This document shows positions 40,214 through 50,973 of a DNA stretch of 64,000 nucleotides, in pieces (the stretch's first letter is position 1; every line of letters begins with the position of its first letter). Origin of the DNA: Terriglobales bacterium (lineage in GTDB: Bacteria; Acidobacteriota; Terriglobia; Terriglobales; Acidobacteriaceae); NCBI GenBank assembly GCA_025980765.1, contig JAICXB010000005.1, positions 1 through 64,000 on the forward strand, written 5' to 3'. The position numbers were made by a program, and so were the translations under genes. A model generated the notes under the pieces. It saw nothing but the letters and a program-made list of their open reading frames with translations. It searched no databases and was not told the DNA's origin.

Positions 40214-42643
40214 ATGCTCTCCGCGATTCAAGATGTTCTTCACGATGTCCGGTATGCGCTGCGGTTACATCGCAGAACTCCGGCTCTGTCTCTGATGGCG
40301 GTGCTGACGCTGGCGCTGGGGATTGGCGCAAACACTGCCATATTTTCCATTGCCTCTCCGCTGCTGTTTCGCAAGCTGCCGGTTGCGAATCCAGATCAGC
40401 TCGTGCACATCGGCTATGCAGGCAGCTTGGGGAGCACAGAAATCTCTGAGATTGAAGGATTCCGGCTCTATTCCGAAAATGCGAAGGCATTCTCCGATGT
40501 GATTGCTTTCGCATCCATCGGAACGCCCGACGTTCGTTATCGAGAAAATACAGAAGAGGCGGGTGGCGAAGCGGTTTCACAGAACTACTTTGCCGCGCTC
40601 GGTATCGTTCCGGCGGTCGGACGGCTGTTTGATCGCGACTCGCAGACCCAGTCGACTTCGATTGTCCTGAGCTTCGGATTGTGGCAACGGGTATTCGGAG
40701 GCCAAGCGGATGCGGTGGGCAAGAGCGTTCTGGTGAACGGCCTGCAATACACCGTAATCGGCGTGACTCCAGCGAGCTTCTTTGGCGTGACTGTCGGCGA
40801 GTCGCCGGATTTCTACTTGCCTCTGCGAAATTCGGTGGCCAGCCCCGACTGGGTCACCGTCGTGGGCCGGTTGAAAACAGGCGTGAGCCTGGCTGCTGCC
40901 CAGACGAATCTGCTGCCGATTTTTGAACGTGTAAAGCAGCAATCGCCACTGCCGCCGGATGAGATACGACAAGGCATGGAACGGCTGGTGCTGACTCCGG
41001 TTCCGCGCGGAATCTCAGAAGTTCGGGAGCGACTCGGGTTGCCGGCCCGCATCCTGCTCCTCGCTGTCGCGCTGGTGCTGCTGATCGCGTGCGCGAATGT
41101 AGCCAGTCTGCTGCTTGCCCATAACAGCGTGCGTCTGCGCGAATTCACCGTGCGCCAGGCGCTCGGCGCCGGACGCGTGCGCATCATCCGCCAGCTCCTC
41201 ACCGAAGTTTTTTGCCTGGCAGTCGCCGGCACGATTCTTGGCGTATTCGCTCAGATCTGGGTGAGCCGTCTGCTGCTGAACTCACTTTCCACGGTGCGCG
41301 ACCGCATCAGCCTGCATGCTGGATTGACCACAGATGTGCTGGCCTTCAGCGCTGGAACTATGCTTCTCGCTGTGCTTCTGGCGGGCATTCTGCCGGCGTT
41401 GTTCGTCGCCCGGTCGGACATCTCCGGTGGCTTGAAGACGCAATCGTCTTCCGCTCCTGGATCGGTGTTCCGTTCCGGGATGACGGGATTTGTTGTAGTG
41501 CAGTTGGCGTTTTCGGTGGTGTTGCTCAGCGCTGCCGGGCTTCTGCTGCACAGCCTGCTGCGCATGGAGACGGTGAATGTTGGCATGGACCGCAATCACG
41601 TTGTGGTTGCGGATCTGCTCGGAACCTCGGCGCTTCCCGCGCCGCGCGCGGCAAATTTCTATCAAGAGCTTCTGGCCAGGACGGCGTCTTTGCCCGACGT
41701 GCGCAGCGCCAGTCTTTCGCTATTCGCTCCCATGAGTGGACGGGAGTTGGGCATCAACGTCGATGTCGAAGGATACAAATCTCGACCGGGCGAGGAGCTA
41801 CATACGTTTTTGAACAGCGTTGCCCCCGGATATTTCAAAACCATGCAGATTCCATTGCTGGCGGGCCGCGACTTCGATTCCCATGACGGCCTGAACTCGC
41901 CACGCGTAGCGATTATCAACAGAACAATGGCAGCTCACTTCTTCGGCGGCTCCGATCCAATTGGCAAGCAAGTGAAAACCGTCGAAGGAAATCGGTTATT
42001 GCAGGTGATCGGCGTGGTGGGAGACGCGAAATACAACGACATCCGCGAGCAGACGCCTGATTGCTTCTATCTAGATTTCAATCAGTCCGCTCCGACGGCA
42101 ATTCGCAGCTCGTTGCTGCTGCGGGTTTCGGGTGCACCGTCCAGTCTGCTGTCAGGAAGCCTGCGCCGGCTTGTTCGCAGTCTGGATCCTTCCGTTCAGG
42201 TCGCCCAAGTTGAAACCATGCGCGAAAAGATCGATGAATCCATCCACCAAGACCGCTTGCTCACCGGCCTCTGTACCGCCTTCAGCAGCCTGGCGCTGCT
42301 GTTGACGGACATTGGACTTTTCGGGACGCTCTCTTTCGGCGTTGCGAGCCGCAGAAACGAGCTGGGAGTACGAATGGCCCTCGGCGCAATGAGACAAGAT
42401 ATCTTTTCACTGATCGTTGGACAGGCTCTACGTGTAACTGCAGTTGGCTTACTGGCAGGTATTGCCGGAAGCCTGGCTGTTTCAATTTATCTGAAGAGCC
42501 TGCTGTTCGAAGTGTCACCGATAGATCCGCTTGCCTATGCCGCTGTAGCTGTCTTGCTGCTCATCGCCGCTGCCCTCGCCTCGTACCTTCCAGCGCGGCG
42601 GGCCATGCACGTGGATCCAGTGGAGTCGCTGCGTTATCAGTAG
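40214..42643 (+). CDS. ADOP-type (duplicated) ABC transporter permease, MacB/FtsX-like
   Basis: DVRYALRLHRRTPALSLMAVLTLALGIGANTAIFSI; duplicated FtsX regions; C-term RRAMHVDPVESLRYQ. Confidence 0.93.
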   Translation: MLSAIQDVLHDVRYALRLHRRTPALSLMAVLTLALGIGANTAIFSIASPLLFRKLPVANPDQLVHIGYAGSLGSTEISEIEGFRLYSENAKAFSDVIAFASIGTPDVRYRENTEEAGGEAVSQNYFAALGIVPAVGRLFDRDSQTQSTSIVLSFGLWQRVFGGQADAVGKSVLVNGLQYTVIGVTPASFFGVTVGESPDFYLPLRNSVASPDWVTVVGRLKTGVSLAAAQTNLLPIFERVKQQSPLPPDEIRQGMERLVLTPVPRGISEVRERLGLPARILLLAVALVLLIACANVASLLLAHNSVRLREFTVRQALGAGRVRIIRQLLTEVFCLAVAGTILGVFAQIWVSRLLLNSLSTVRDRISLHAGLTTDVLAFSAGTMLLAVLLAGILPALFVARSDISGGLKTQSSSAPGSVFRSGMTGFVVVQLAFSVVLLSAAGLLLHSLLRMETVNVGMDRNHVVVADLLGTSALPAPRAANFYQELLARTASLPDVRSASLSLFAPMSGRELGINVDVEGYKSRPGEELHTFLNSVAPGYFKTMQIPLLAGRDFDSHDGLNSPRVAIINRTMAAHFFGGSDPIGKQVKTVEGNRLLQVIGVVGDAKYNDIREQTPDCFYLDFNQSAPTAIRSSLLLRVSGAPSSLLSGSLRRLVRSLDPSVQVAQVETMREKIDESIHQDRLLTGLCTAFSSLALLLTDIGLFGTLSFGVASRRNELGVRMALGAMRQDIFSLIVGQALRVTAVGLLAGIAGSLAVSIYLKSLLFEVSPIDPLAYAAVAVLLLIAAALASYLPARRAMHVDPVESLRYQ

Positions 42644-42736
42644 CGGGACCATTTTCCCCGGACCGGATCGTCGGCCTGGGCTACCACCAGGGAAACAGCC
42701 CGAGTTCACGACAAGCTCGACTGCCGCCTGCGTACA

Positions 42737-43522
42737 TTACGTAGCTCCTCGCATCCTAACGATCTGCCTCAGCATACCGAGCAGAAGTTCGCAGTCGGCG
42801 GCGGACAGATTGAGACGGCGCATCAGACGCCGTACCTTTTCTTCTGAAGACGGGAGTGCCTCAGCGGTCGTGTATCCGCTGCTAAGGAGAGCTTCGGTCA
42901 GCACTGTCGTGAGGCGGTCGAGGTCTTTTGCTTGGGCCCTAACAGCTTCGACGCGCTGGGGTTCCGATTGCATATTCGGATTGCGGACTAGTTCGTACAG
43001 GCACACTGCTACCGCTTGTCCTAAATTCATGGAGATATTCGCTTCGCATGTGGGGACGCGCAGTAGCCAGTGGCAATAGGTGAGATCGTGGTTTGAGAGG
43101 CCTACCTTTTCCGATCCGAACAGGAGGGCGACCGGGCCTGCCTGGCTGGTTATTAGATCCCTGCCTTCGGCTTCGTCCAACCGCCTGATTGAGTGATGTA
43201 ACTCTCGCTGACGGACCGCGGTCGTCCCCACGACTAATGTGCAATCGGCTACAGCCTCCGCGACGGTGTTGAACTTTTCGGCGCGGGCCAGCACTTCTGC
43301 GGCGCCCACAGCGGATCGGGCTTCCCGAAAGGCAACTTCGTAGGGCCGGACTACACGCAGATGCAAAAAGCCGAAGTTGCTCATGGCGCGAGCGACCGCG
43401 CCGATGTTCAGCGGATTTCGCGTGCGCACCAGAATTACGCGGACGGAGGTTTCAAGGCCAGCAGGCAAGAGCGTATTGTAGCCGGAACGCGATTTCGAGC
43501 CTGCGCGGTCAGAGCATGGCAA
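42737..43522 (-). CDS. TrmJ-like SPOUT RNA methyltransferase
   Basis: VILVRTRNPLNIGAVARAMSNFGFLHLRVVRP...ALLFGSEKVGLSNHDLTYCHWLLRVPTCEANISMNLGQAVAVCLYEL. Confidence 0.9.
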   Translation of the reverse strand: MPCSDRAGSKSRSGYNTLLPAGLETSVRVILVRTRNPLNIGAVARAMSNFGFLHLRVVRPYEVAFREARSAVGAAEVLARAEKFNTVAEAVADCTLVVGTTAVRQRELHHSIRRLDEAEGRDLITSQAGPVALLFGSEKVGLSNHDLTYCHWLLRVPTCEANISMNLGQAVAVCLYELVRNPNMQSEPQRVEAVRAQAKDLDRLTTVLTEALLSSGYTTAEALPSSEEKVRRLMRRLNLSAADCELLLGMLRQIVRMRGAT

Positions 43523-43890
43523 AAAACAAGGTCACCATCGATACCGTTCGCAAAATGGGAATGGCGTTGCCCGGCGTGGAGGAAAGCACCGCTTATGGCT
43601 CCCCCGCGCTCACGGTGCGCGGCAAGCTGCTGGCGTGCATTCCCGTTCACCGCTCGGCCGAGCGCGCTTCGCTGGCGGTTCGCATTGCGTTTGAGGACCG
43701 TGCGGCGTTGATGGCCGCAGATCCCGAGGTCTATTACCTCACTGAGCACTACGTCGAGCATCCGGTGGTGTTGGCGCGCTTGTCGCGCATTCAACCCGAG
43801 GCGCTGCAAGACCTGCTGGCAATGGGCTTGCGGTTCGTGACCGCGAAAGCCGGTGTACCAGCCTTCCGCAGAAAACGGCGAGAGTCCTGA
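43516..43890 (+). CDS. MmcQ/YjbR family protein
   Basis: VRKMGMALPGVEESTAYGSPALTVRGKLLACIPVH. Confidence 0.8.
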   Translation: MAKNKVTIDTVRKMGMALPGVEESTAYGSPALTVRGKLLACIPVHRSAERASLAVRIAFEDRAALMAADPEVYYLTEHYVEHPVVLARLSRIQPEALQDLLAMGLRFVTAKAGVPAFRRKRRES

Positions 43891-43936
43891 AAACGCGGGT
43901 TCCCACTCATACAGAAATGCTCTAATCTGAATTGCG

Positions 43937-45118
43937 ATGATATCGACTGCGGAACGGGCGACGACCCGGAGACGGCGAAGTCCGCTACGCATCGTGCTCC
44001 TGGTCGTTGCAATTGTCCTGCTGCTGCTGTGGCCCATCATCCGCGAACACCTTCGCGCGCTGTCACTGCTGGCGCGAATGGCGGGGAAAAACAATTTCAT
44101 ATCGCGGCTCGATCACCATATCTATGACGTGAAGGACATTTCGATTCAGATCGGGGAACAAACAATCCCGGCGCGGCTCTATCTTCCTCGACGCTCGCCG
44201 CATCCGCCGGCGATGGTTGTGGCACATGGGCTGCATCAGCTCGGAATGAATGAACCACGTCTTGTAGCTTTTGCCGGCGCTCTCGCCCAAACTGGCGTGG
44301 AGGTGCTCACGCCCCAACTCGACGCTATCGCCGATTACCGCGTCGAGCCGCAGACGATTGACGTGATCGGCGAGAGTGCCGACACTCTGGCCCAGCAAGC
44401 GGGAATGAAGCAGGTGGGCGTGCTCGGCTTAAGCTTCTCCGGAGGCCTGTCGCTGATGTCGGCCGCCGATCCGAAATATTCAAACGAAATTGCATTTGTT
44501 GCTGCCGTAGGCGCGCAGGATGATACCGATCGCGTCGAGCACTATCTGGTCGAAGGCGAGACGCATTGGCCGGATGGAAGACTATTCACGGTTCCTCCCC
44601 ACGAATATGGATGGCTTATCCTTATCTACTCGCATCCGGAAGACTTCTTCCCCGCTGCCGACGTAGAAAACGCTCGCACTTCTCTCCGGCTGCTGCTGCA
44701 TGGGGATGTGACTGGCGCGAAACGCGAAGCGCAGCAGCTTTCGACCGACGGGCAGAAGTTGATGGACAAGATCTTCGACCATCAGCGAGACGCATTTCGG
44801 GAATCGCTGCTAGCACATTTGAGTAAGCATGAAGCCGAAGCGACCGCTGTCTCGCCGCACGATCATCTTGCCGGACTGAAGGCCAAAGTCTTACTCATAC
44901 ATGGCGAAGGAGACGACGTCATTCCACCTACGGAATCGGAATGGTTGGCGCACGATATACCCAGTGGACATCTCCAGGAAGTCCTCATCAGTCGCGCCAT
45001 CTCGCACGTAAGCCTGGAGCGTGAGCCCGGATTCCGAGATCAAATGGCGGTGGTGCACTGGATCGCGCTGATGCTGGGCGATGCCGACCGCGAATCGCCG
45101 GCCAAATCACCAAAATGA
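43937..45118 (+). CDS. alpha/beta hydrolase
   Basis: MVVAHGLHQLG, GVLGLSFSGGLSLM nucleophile elbow, KVLLIHGEGDDVIPPTESE. Confidence 0.82.
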   Translation: MISTAERATTRRRRSPLRIVLLVVAIVLLLLWPIIREHLRALSLLARMAGKNNFISRLDHHIYDVKDISIQIGEQTIPARLYLPRRSPHPPAMVVAHGLHQLGMNEPRLVAFAGALAQTGVEVLTPQLDAIADYRVEPQTIDVIGESADTLAQQAGMKQVGVLGLSFSGGLSLMSAADPKYSNEIAFVAAVGAQDDTDRVEHYLVEGETHWPDGRLFTVPPHEYGWLILIYSHPEDFFPAADVENARTSLRLLLHGDVTGAKREAQQLSTDGQKLMDKIFDHQRDAFRESLLAHLSKHEAEATAVSPHDHLAGLKAKVLLIHGEGDDVIPPTESEWLAHDIPSGHLQEVLISRAISHVSLEREPGFRDQMAVVHWIALMLGDADRESPAKSPK

Positions 45119-45125
45119 GATTGGA

Positions 45126-46079
45126 ATGGTAACTCTCGAAAGAATTCGTGAAGCCCAGCAAAGATTGCGCGGCGTTGCAGTTCGCACTCCACTGCTCGCG
45201 ATCTCGCTGACACAGGGCGAAGTATTTCTGAAACCAGAAAACCTGCAACCAATCGGATCGTTCAAACTCCGCGGGGCGTACAACAAAATTGCCTCTCTTT
45301 CTCCGCAGCAGCGTAGTCGCGGCGTGATTGCCTACTCCAGCGGGAACCATGCTCAAGGTGTCGCCTATGCGGCGCGGGCGATGGGCTGCAAGGCGACAAT
45401 TGTGATGCCCAGCAACTCGCCTGCGCTGAAGCTGGAGAAGACGAAATCTCTGGGCGCAGAGGTTGTGATTGTGGGTCCTTCCAGCGATGAGCGCAAAGCG
45501 CGCGCCGAGGAGCTGGCATGTGAACGCGGTCTGGCGCTGATTCCTCCGTATGACGATGAGGCTATCATCGCCGGTCAGGGCACTGCCGGACTCGAGATCC
45601 TTGAGGATTTACCTGATCTGGAGGCGGTGCTGGTCGCAGTCGGCGGCGGCGGGATGATCAGCGGCATCGCTACGGCGATAAAAAACCTGCATCCCGCTAC
45701 ACGCGTTTACGGAGTGGAATCGGAGCTGGCGGCAAAGGGCAAAGCCAGCTTCGAAGCCGGCCACCGAGTCACGTTTCCGGCAGAAGAGACCTCGCGCACC
45801 ATCGCCGACGGACTGCGCACACAAAGCGTCGGTGAATGCAATTTTGAGCACATTCAGAAATATGTCGATGGTTTTGTCAGTGTGACTGAGGACGAGATTC
45901 GGGAGTCGGTGCGCCGGCTTGCGCTCGATGCCCACCTGATCGCAGAACCCAGCGGCGCGGTTCCGTTCGCGGCATTTCTATTCCATCGCGAAGAACTTGC
46001 AGCGGGCGATAGAATTGTAGCTATCGTGAGTGGCGGAAATATTGCGCCAGAAATGCTGCAGGAGATTCTTGCCAGCTGA
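45126..46079 (+). CDS. threonine/serine dehydratase (PLP-dependent, IlvA/TdcB-like)
   Basis: LKPENLQPIGSFKLRGAYNKIASL, SSGNHAQGVAYAARAMG, VAVGGGGMISGIATAIK. Confidence 0.93.
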   Translation: MVTLERIREAQQRLRGVAVRTPLLAISLTQGEVFLKPENLQPIGSFKLRGAYNKIASLSPQQRSRGVIAYSSGNHAQGVAYAARAMGCKATIVMPSNSPALKLEKTKSLGAEVVIVGPSSDERKARAEELACERGLALIPPYDDEAIIAGQGTAGLEILEDLPDLEAVLVAVGGGGMISGIATAIKNLHPATRVYGVESELAAKGKASFEAGHRVTFPAEETSRTIADGLRTQSVGECNFEHIQKYVDGFVSVTEDEIRESVRRLALDAHLIAEPSGAVPFAAFLFHREELAAGDRIVAIVSGGNIAPEMLQEILAS

Positions 46080-46159
46080 ACGTAAGGCAAAATCAAAAGC
46101 CATGCCACGGATTGGACGCATGTCCACGGATTTCAAGAGTCAATTTACACGAATATTTC

Positions 46160-47110
46160 ATGGGTAAACGTCTTCACTTCCTACTATTCCTTTCATTTCT
46201 CCTTTTGCTGACTGCGCTGCTTCATGCCGACGAAAACACTGAGCGTGGCGTGGCGGTATCTCCACAGACGGTTTACGTTTCCCCGGATACTTCAAGCCAG
46301 AAGATTGGCGTCCTCGAGCGCGGACGCGAGGCGGCGGTGCTTGAGCACAGCGGCCAGTGGATCCACGTGCTGGCGTCTATGGGTCCCGATCCGAACGGTG
46401 GTGAGCGCGATGTCTCCGGCTGGATGCAGGACAAAGGCCTGGTCCGCAAGACCACGCCCAATGGCGATCAGGTTCTTTTTGGTGAAGCCGCCGATTCCGA
46501 GGCCCAGGCCAGCCAGCGTGGTGGACGTCGCGGCGCCGACAAGGACGCTTACCGCCTGTATCACCGCGTTGCCGAATATTTCCCTAATTCACCGCTGGCC
46601 GGCGAGGCCGCGTACCGCTCTGCCGACATTGCCTGGCAACTCGACGTCGAGGACATGAAGCATCGTCCTTCTGCAAAAGAGAAAGACCCCTACATGCGAC
46701 ATCAGATGGACGAAGACCAGATGCGCCAGGTCGAGCACAAGTACTCGCACACCAAGTGGGCCGATCTCGCCGCTTTCGATCTGATCGACAATAAACTTTG
46801 CGGCGACTGGCAGGGCGATCCCAAATGTCCGGAAAAGGAATCGTCGATTTACGAGAAGTATGCCGCCGAACATCCACAATCTCCCAAAGCAGCCGAAGCC
46901 CTCTACGATGCCGCCTCGCGCCAGGCAGCGCTGATTGAGATGTACCGCGAGCAGGAAGACCAGAAAAAATCGGATGAGAGCCGCGCGAAAGCTATGGCAA
47001 TCGCGCAACGGATTCCACAACAATATCCGCAATCCGATTACGCCTATCGCGCGCAACGCCTGATTTTTTTCCTGCAACAAAAAATCCCAACCTACGGTAA
47101 TACCGAGTAG
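46160..47110 (+). CDS. secreted SH3-like/TPR protein, hypothetical
   Basis: Signal peptide; SPQTVYVSPDTSSQKIGVLERGREAAVLEHSGQWIHVLA (SH3_3-like); C-terminal YPQSDYAYRAQRLIFFLQQK. Confidence 0.65.
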   Translation: MGKRLHFLLFLSFLLLLTALLHADENTERGVAVSPQTVYVSPDTSSQKIGVLERGREAAVLEHSGQWIHVLASMGPDPNGGERDVSGWMQDKGLVRKTTPNGDQVLFGEAADSEAQASQRGGRRGADKDAYRLYHRVAEYFPNSPLAGEAAYRSADIAWQLDVEDMKHRPSAKEKDPYMRHQMDEDQMRQVEHKYSHTKWADLAAFDLIDNKLCGDWQGDPKCPEKESSIYEKYAAEHPQSPKAAEALYDAASRQAALIEMYREQEDQKKSDESRAKAMAIAQRIPQQYPQSDYAYRAQRLIFFLQQKIPTYGNTE

Positions 47111-47127
47111 TTCCGAAAGGAAACTAA

Positions 47128-48003
47128 TTGCCCATCTATCAAGCTGTTGTGCTCGCCATCGTGCAGGCATTTGGCGAGTTCCTGCCAATTTCCAGCTCCG
47201 CGCACCTGATCCTGACCCGTTGGCTGTTCGGCTGGAGCGAATTGGATCCCGCGATGGACCTCACCTTTGACGTGGCGCTTCATGCCGGCACTCTGCTCGC
47301 GGTGCTCATCTATTTCCTGCCGACGTGGATCAACCTGATCGTCGCTGGATTCGGTGGTCAACCGAAACTTTCCGGAAGAGGCGCGCCGTTCGGACAAGTG
47401 AACGAAGCCGAGAGTGGCCGCGATCGTTTCCTGCTCTGGTGGATCGCCCTCGCGACGGTCCCGGGCGCTATAGCAGGCAAGCTCCTCGACAAGTATGCGG
47501 AAATCCGCTTTCGGGAAGACTACATCCTCATCGGCGCCATGCTGATTGTGGTCGGATTGCTGATGGGAGCGGCGGAAAAATGGGGCAGCCAGACGCGCCC
47601 CTTTACGGGAATCAAAGCGCTCGACGCTATCCTGATTGGAATTGCCCAGGCCTTCGCTCTTATTCCCGGAGTCTCCCGCTCGGGATCAACAATCACCGCC
47701 GGCCTGGCTCGGGGATTGAATCGGGAAGCTGCCGCCGTCTTCAGCTTTCTATTGCTGGCGCCAATCACCGCCGGCGCAGTACTGCTCAAAGCCCATTCTG
47801 TGATCAAGGCCGGCGGCCTGCCTGGGGGCATGGGTCTGCCCTTCGCCGTTGGATTCGCCATCTCGGCCATAGTTGGAATGGGCGTAATCGCCTTTTTCCT
47901 CAAGTACTTACGCCAGCATTCGCTGAGAGCCTTTGTTGTTTATCGGGTGCTGATCGGGTGCGCAGTAATCATCTTGGCTCTGGTTCGAATGCGCGGCCAC
48001 TGA
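47128..48003 (+). CDS. uppP: undecaprenyl-diphosphatase
   Basis: AIVQAFGEFLPISSSAHLIL, FALIPGVSRSGSTITAGLARGLNREAAAVFSFLL; TTG start. Confidence 0.95.
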   Translation: MPIYQAVVLAIVQAFGEFLPISSSAHLILTRWLFGWSELDPAMDLTFDVALHAGTLLAVLIYFLPTWINLIVAGFGGQPKLSGRGAPFGQVNEAESGRDRFLLWWIALATVPGAIAGKLLDKYAEIRFREDYILIGAMLIVVGLLMGAAEKWGSQTRPFTGIKALDAILIGIAQAFALIPGVSRSGSTITAGLARGLNREAAAVFSFLLLAPITAGAVLLKAHSVIKAGGLPGGMGLPFAVGFAISAIVGMGVIAFFLKYLRQHSLRAFVVYRVLIGCAVIILALVRMRGH

Positions 48004-48128
48004 CAAGTCCGAAGCCGAACCAGACCAATCAGTTTCTTTTCCTGCACAATCTGCGATAATCGGCCTGCTCTGGTGTTTTCCGCGACTGCCACCCGGGCTG
48101 ACCTGGGTGGCTCGCGCCAAACGCCTCA

Positions 48129-50495
48129 ATGAAATCGCTGCTTCGGCTCTTCACGCCGACCAGGAACCGCCGTTTCAACGAACTCGTCGGCTTCGTGCTG
48201 ATGGCGTCGGCGCTGCTGTTGTTCCTCGCGCTGGTTTCCTACTCGCCGCTCGATCCTTCCCTCAACACCGCTTCTTCCATGGGCGGCAGCGATTCGACGC
48301 ACAATTGGATCGGCCGCGTCGGCGCACTGATCAGCGATGGCTTCCTGCAACTCTTCGGAATCGCAGTTTTCAGCCTTCCGGTAATGCTGGCCGGGCTTGG
48401 CCTGCGCTGGTTCCGCTCCCGAAACATTAACTCACCGGTGGAAAAGGCGCTGGGCGCTCTGGTGCTGTTGATGTTCACGCCGGCGTTGATGGCATTGCTG
48501 CCTGGGCATTTGCGATGGCTGAATGCCATCCCCATTGAGGGGGTACTGGGACGCATCCTCGGCGATTTTCTTATTCACTATTTCAATCTCGTCGGTGCGT
48601 ATTTGGTCTCACTGAGCGTGATTGCCGCCGCGCTCTACCTCTGCACCACGTTCTCCTTCACTACCGCGCATGTTTGGGTCGGCACCCACTTCGCCTTCGT
48701 CGGCGCAGCATGGCAGCGGGTGGAAGATTGGCGGGCCGAACGCCTGCGCATCAAGGCGCAACGGGAACTGGAAAAGCGCAAGGCTGCGCGTCCAACGGTG
48801 GGCAGCCAGCCGGCGCCCGACACCAAAATTACTCCTATTGCCAGGGTCGCCAATGTGTATGACCAAGTGCAGCCGGCGAAGATGGTAGAAGCGCCCAGCC
48901 TTTCGGCCATTCCGGCTGAATCCGGACCCGAGCCTATGTCCACCGAGCCACAAGAGACGGCTATCGAAGTCGGCATTCGCGCCGATAGCGCCATCAAGCG
49001 AAAAACCGTGCTGCCGAAGACTTTTGGTGGATTTCAGCTTCCGCCCAGCTCCATGCTGAAGCGTCCTGACGACCAGCACGCGATCAATGAGGAAGAACTG
49101 AAGGGGCTGGCGCAGATTCTGGTAGAGAAATGCGCGGAATTTGACGTGCATGGCACGATCACGCACATCAATCCCGGGCCTGTAGTCACGACGTATGAAA
49201 TGAAGCCCGAGGCGGGTGTGAAGTACAGCCGGATCACCGGCCTGTCTGACGATCTCTGCCTGGCGATGAAAGCCGAGAGCATTCTGATCGAGCGCATGAC
49301 CGGCAAGAACACCGTCGGCATTCAGGTGCCCAACGCTGAGCGCGAGACCATCTTCCTGCGCGAGGTAGTCGAATCACAGTACTTCGGCGACGCGCGCTCG
49401 CGGCTGACTCTGGCCCTGGGCAAAGACATTAATGGCCGCATCATTACCGCCGATCTGGCAACCATGCCGCATTTGCTGATTGCCGGGTCCACTGGATCGG
49501 GCAAGTCTGTCGCCATCAATGCCATGATCATGTCGCTGCTCTTCAAGGCAACGCCGGAACAGGTGCGCCTGATACTTGTCGATCCCAAGCGAGTGGAACT
49601 TGGCAACTACGACGGTGTTCCGCATCTCTACACACCCATCATCACCGAGCCCAAGCTGGCATCAGTGGCACTTCGCAATGCAGTACGCGAGATGGAGCGT
49701 CGCCTGAAATTGTTGGCGGAAAAAGGCGTGCGCAACGTCGATCAGTACAACAAGCTCTTTACCGAAGACACGCCCAGCCTGTTCGAGACTGAGACCGAGC
49801 ACAAGCCGCTGCCGTACATCGTAATCATCATCGACGAGCTCGCTGACCTGATGATGCTCGATGGAAAGAATGTGGAAGAATCGATCACGCGACTTGCGCA
49901 AATGGCGCGTGCCGTCGGCATTCACCTGATACTTGCGACCCAGCGTCCGTCCGTTGACGTGATCACCGGGCTCATCAAGGCCAACATCCCGACGCGGATT
50001 TCTTTCCGCGTGGCCACGAAAGTGGATTCCCGCACGATTCTCGACGCCAATGGGTCGGAATCGCTGCTTGGAAGGGGCGACATGCTCTTCCTCGCACCCG
50101 GCTCAGCTCGCGTACAACGCGTGCACGCTCCCTTTGTCACCGAGAAAGAAATTGCTCAAGTGGTGGAATTCTGGCGCTCGCAAGGCGAAGCCGAATACGA
50201 AAAGAAATTCCTCGAGGCTCCGAAGGACGACAATACCGGACCGGACGGCGATGGCGAACCGGGAGAAGACGATCACGACGAACTCTACGAAGACGGAGTG
50301 CGCCTGGTCTTGGAGTTCGGCAAAGCTTCCACTTCCCTGCTCCAGCGACGGCTGCGCATCGGCTATGGCCGCGCTGCGCACCTGATCGATCTCATGGAGC
50401 GCGACGGCATAGTCGGCGCGGCGGACGGCCCCAAACCCCGCGAAGTCCTCAAACGCCCGGATTGGATCGACGAAGTAGAACAATCGTTGCGATAA
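48129..50495 (+). CDS. ftsK: FtsK/SpoIIIE DNA translocase
   Basis: LIAGSTGSGKSVAINAMIMSLL, ILVDPKRVEL, C-terminal gamma domain STSLLQRRLRIGYGRAAHLIDLMERDGIVG. Confidence 0.97.
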   Translation: MKSLLRLFTPTRNRRFNELVGFVLMASALLLFLALVSYSPLDPSLNTASSMGGSDSTHNWIGRVGALISDGFLQLFGIAVFSLPVMLAGLGLRWFRSRNINSPVEKALGALVLLMFTPALMALLPGHLRWLNAIPIEGVLGRILGDFLIHYFNLVGAYLVSLSVIAAALYLCTTFSFTTAHVWVGTHFAFVGAAWQRVEDWRAERLRIKAQRELEKRKAARPTVGSQPAPDTKITPIARVANVYDQVQPAKMVEAPSLSAIPAESGPEPMSTEPQETAIEVGIRADSAIKRKTVLPKTFGGFQLPPSSMLKRPDDQHAINEEELKGLAQILVEKCAEFDVHGTITHINPGPVVTTYEMKPEAGVKYSRITGLSDDLCLAMKAESILIERMTGKNTVGIQVPNAERETIFLREVVESQYFGDARSRLTLALGKDINGRIITADLATMPHLLIAGSTGSGKSVAINAMIMSLLFKATPEQVRLILVDPKRVELGNYDGVPHLYTPIITEPKLASVALRNAVREMERRLKLLAEKGVRNVDQYNKLFTEDTPSLFETETEHKPLPYIVIIIDELADLMMLDGKNVEESITRLAQMARAVGIHLILATQRPSVDVITGLIKANIPTRISFRVATKVDSRTILDANGSESLLGRGDMLFLAPGSARVQRVHAPFVTEKEIAQVVEFWRSQGEAEYEKKFLEAPKDDNTGPDGDGEPGEDDHDELYEDGVRLVLEFGKASTSLLQRRLRIGYGRAAHLIDLMERDGIVGAADGPKPREVLKRPDWIDEVEQSLR

Positions 50496-50528
50496 ACCGA
50501 ATCGGAACAGTGGCAACCCATGGTTCGA

Positions 50529-50972
50529 TCATTTAACGGGATCAAAGCATTCCAATCTTTCCGACTGGGCGGCCTCGATGAGGTTTAGATCTGAGCAGAT
50601 AAAACGGGCAGATGAACTCAGGGAATATTGCAAGACCTTGCAGGATGCAAGCTGTATGGCATCCAACGCGCGAAGAGCATGTCTGTCGATCAACAGAAAA
50701 GATTCGCTAATGACCGCATCCGTGACTGGTTGCTGGAGAAACTTTTCCGCCAGTGTCGAATCGAAGTAATCAAGTAATTTCTCTGCGATCAACTTGGGAA
50801 GGTCTCCGGATCGTTGTCTGCGCCGTACTGCTGAACGTAGCTCAACAGGGGCCAACGAGGAGATCGCAAGCCGGTTATCGGGTGAGACGGCGAGTCCGAT
50901 CATCACGTCGGTGCCGGACTCGCGAATAAACAGCTTCAATAGTGCGCTTGTATCCAAGTACAAGATCGCCAA
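50529..50972 (-). CDS. PIN-domain toxin (VapC-like)
   Basis: TTG start 1 nt after the stop of the upstream ORF; ILYLDTSALLKLFIRESGTDVMIGL...ISSLAPVELRSAVRRR...LRALDAIQLASCKVL...FICSDLNLIEAA. Confidence 0.85.
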   Translation of the reverse strand: MAILYLDTSALLKLFIRESGTDVMIGLAVSPDNRLAISSLAPVELRSAVRRRQRSGDLPKLIAEKLLDYFDSTLAEKFLQQPVTDAVISESFLLIDRHALRALDAIQLASCKVLQYSLSSSARFICSDLNLIEAAQSERLECFDPVK

Positions 50973-50973
50973 A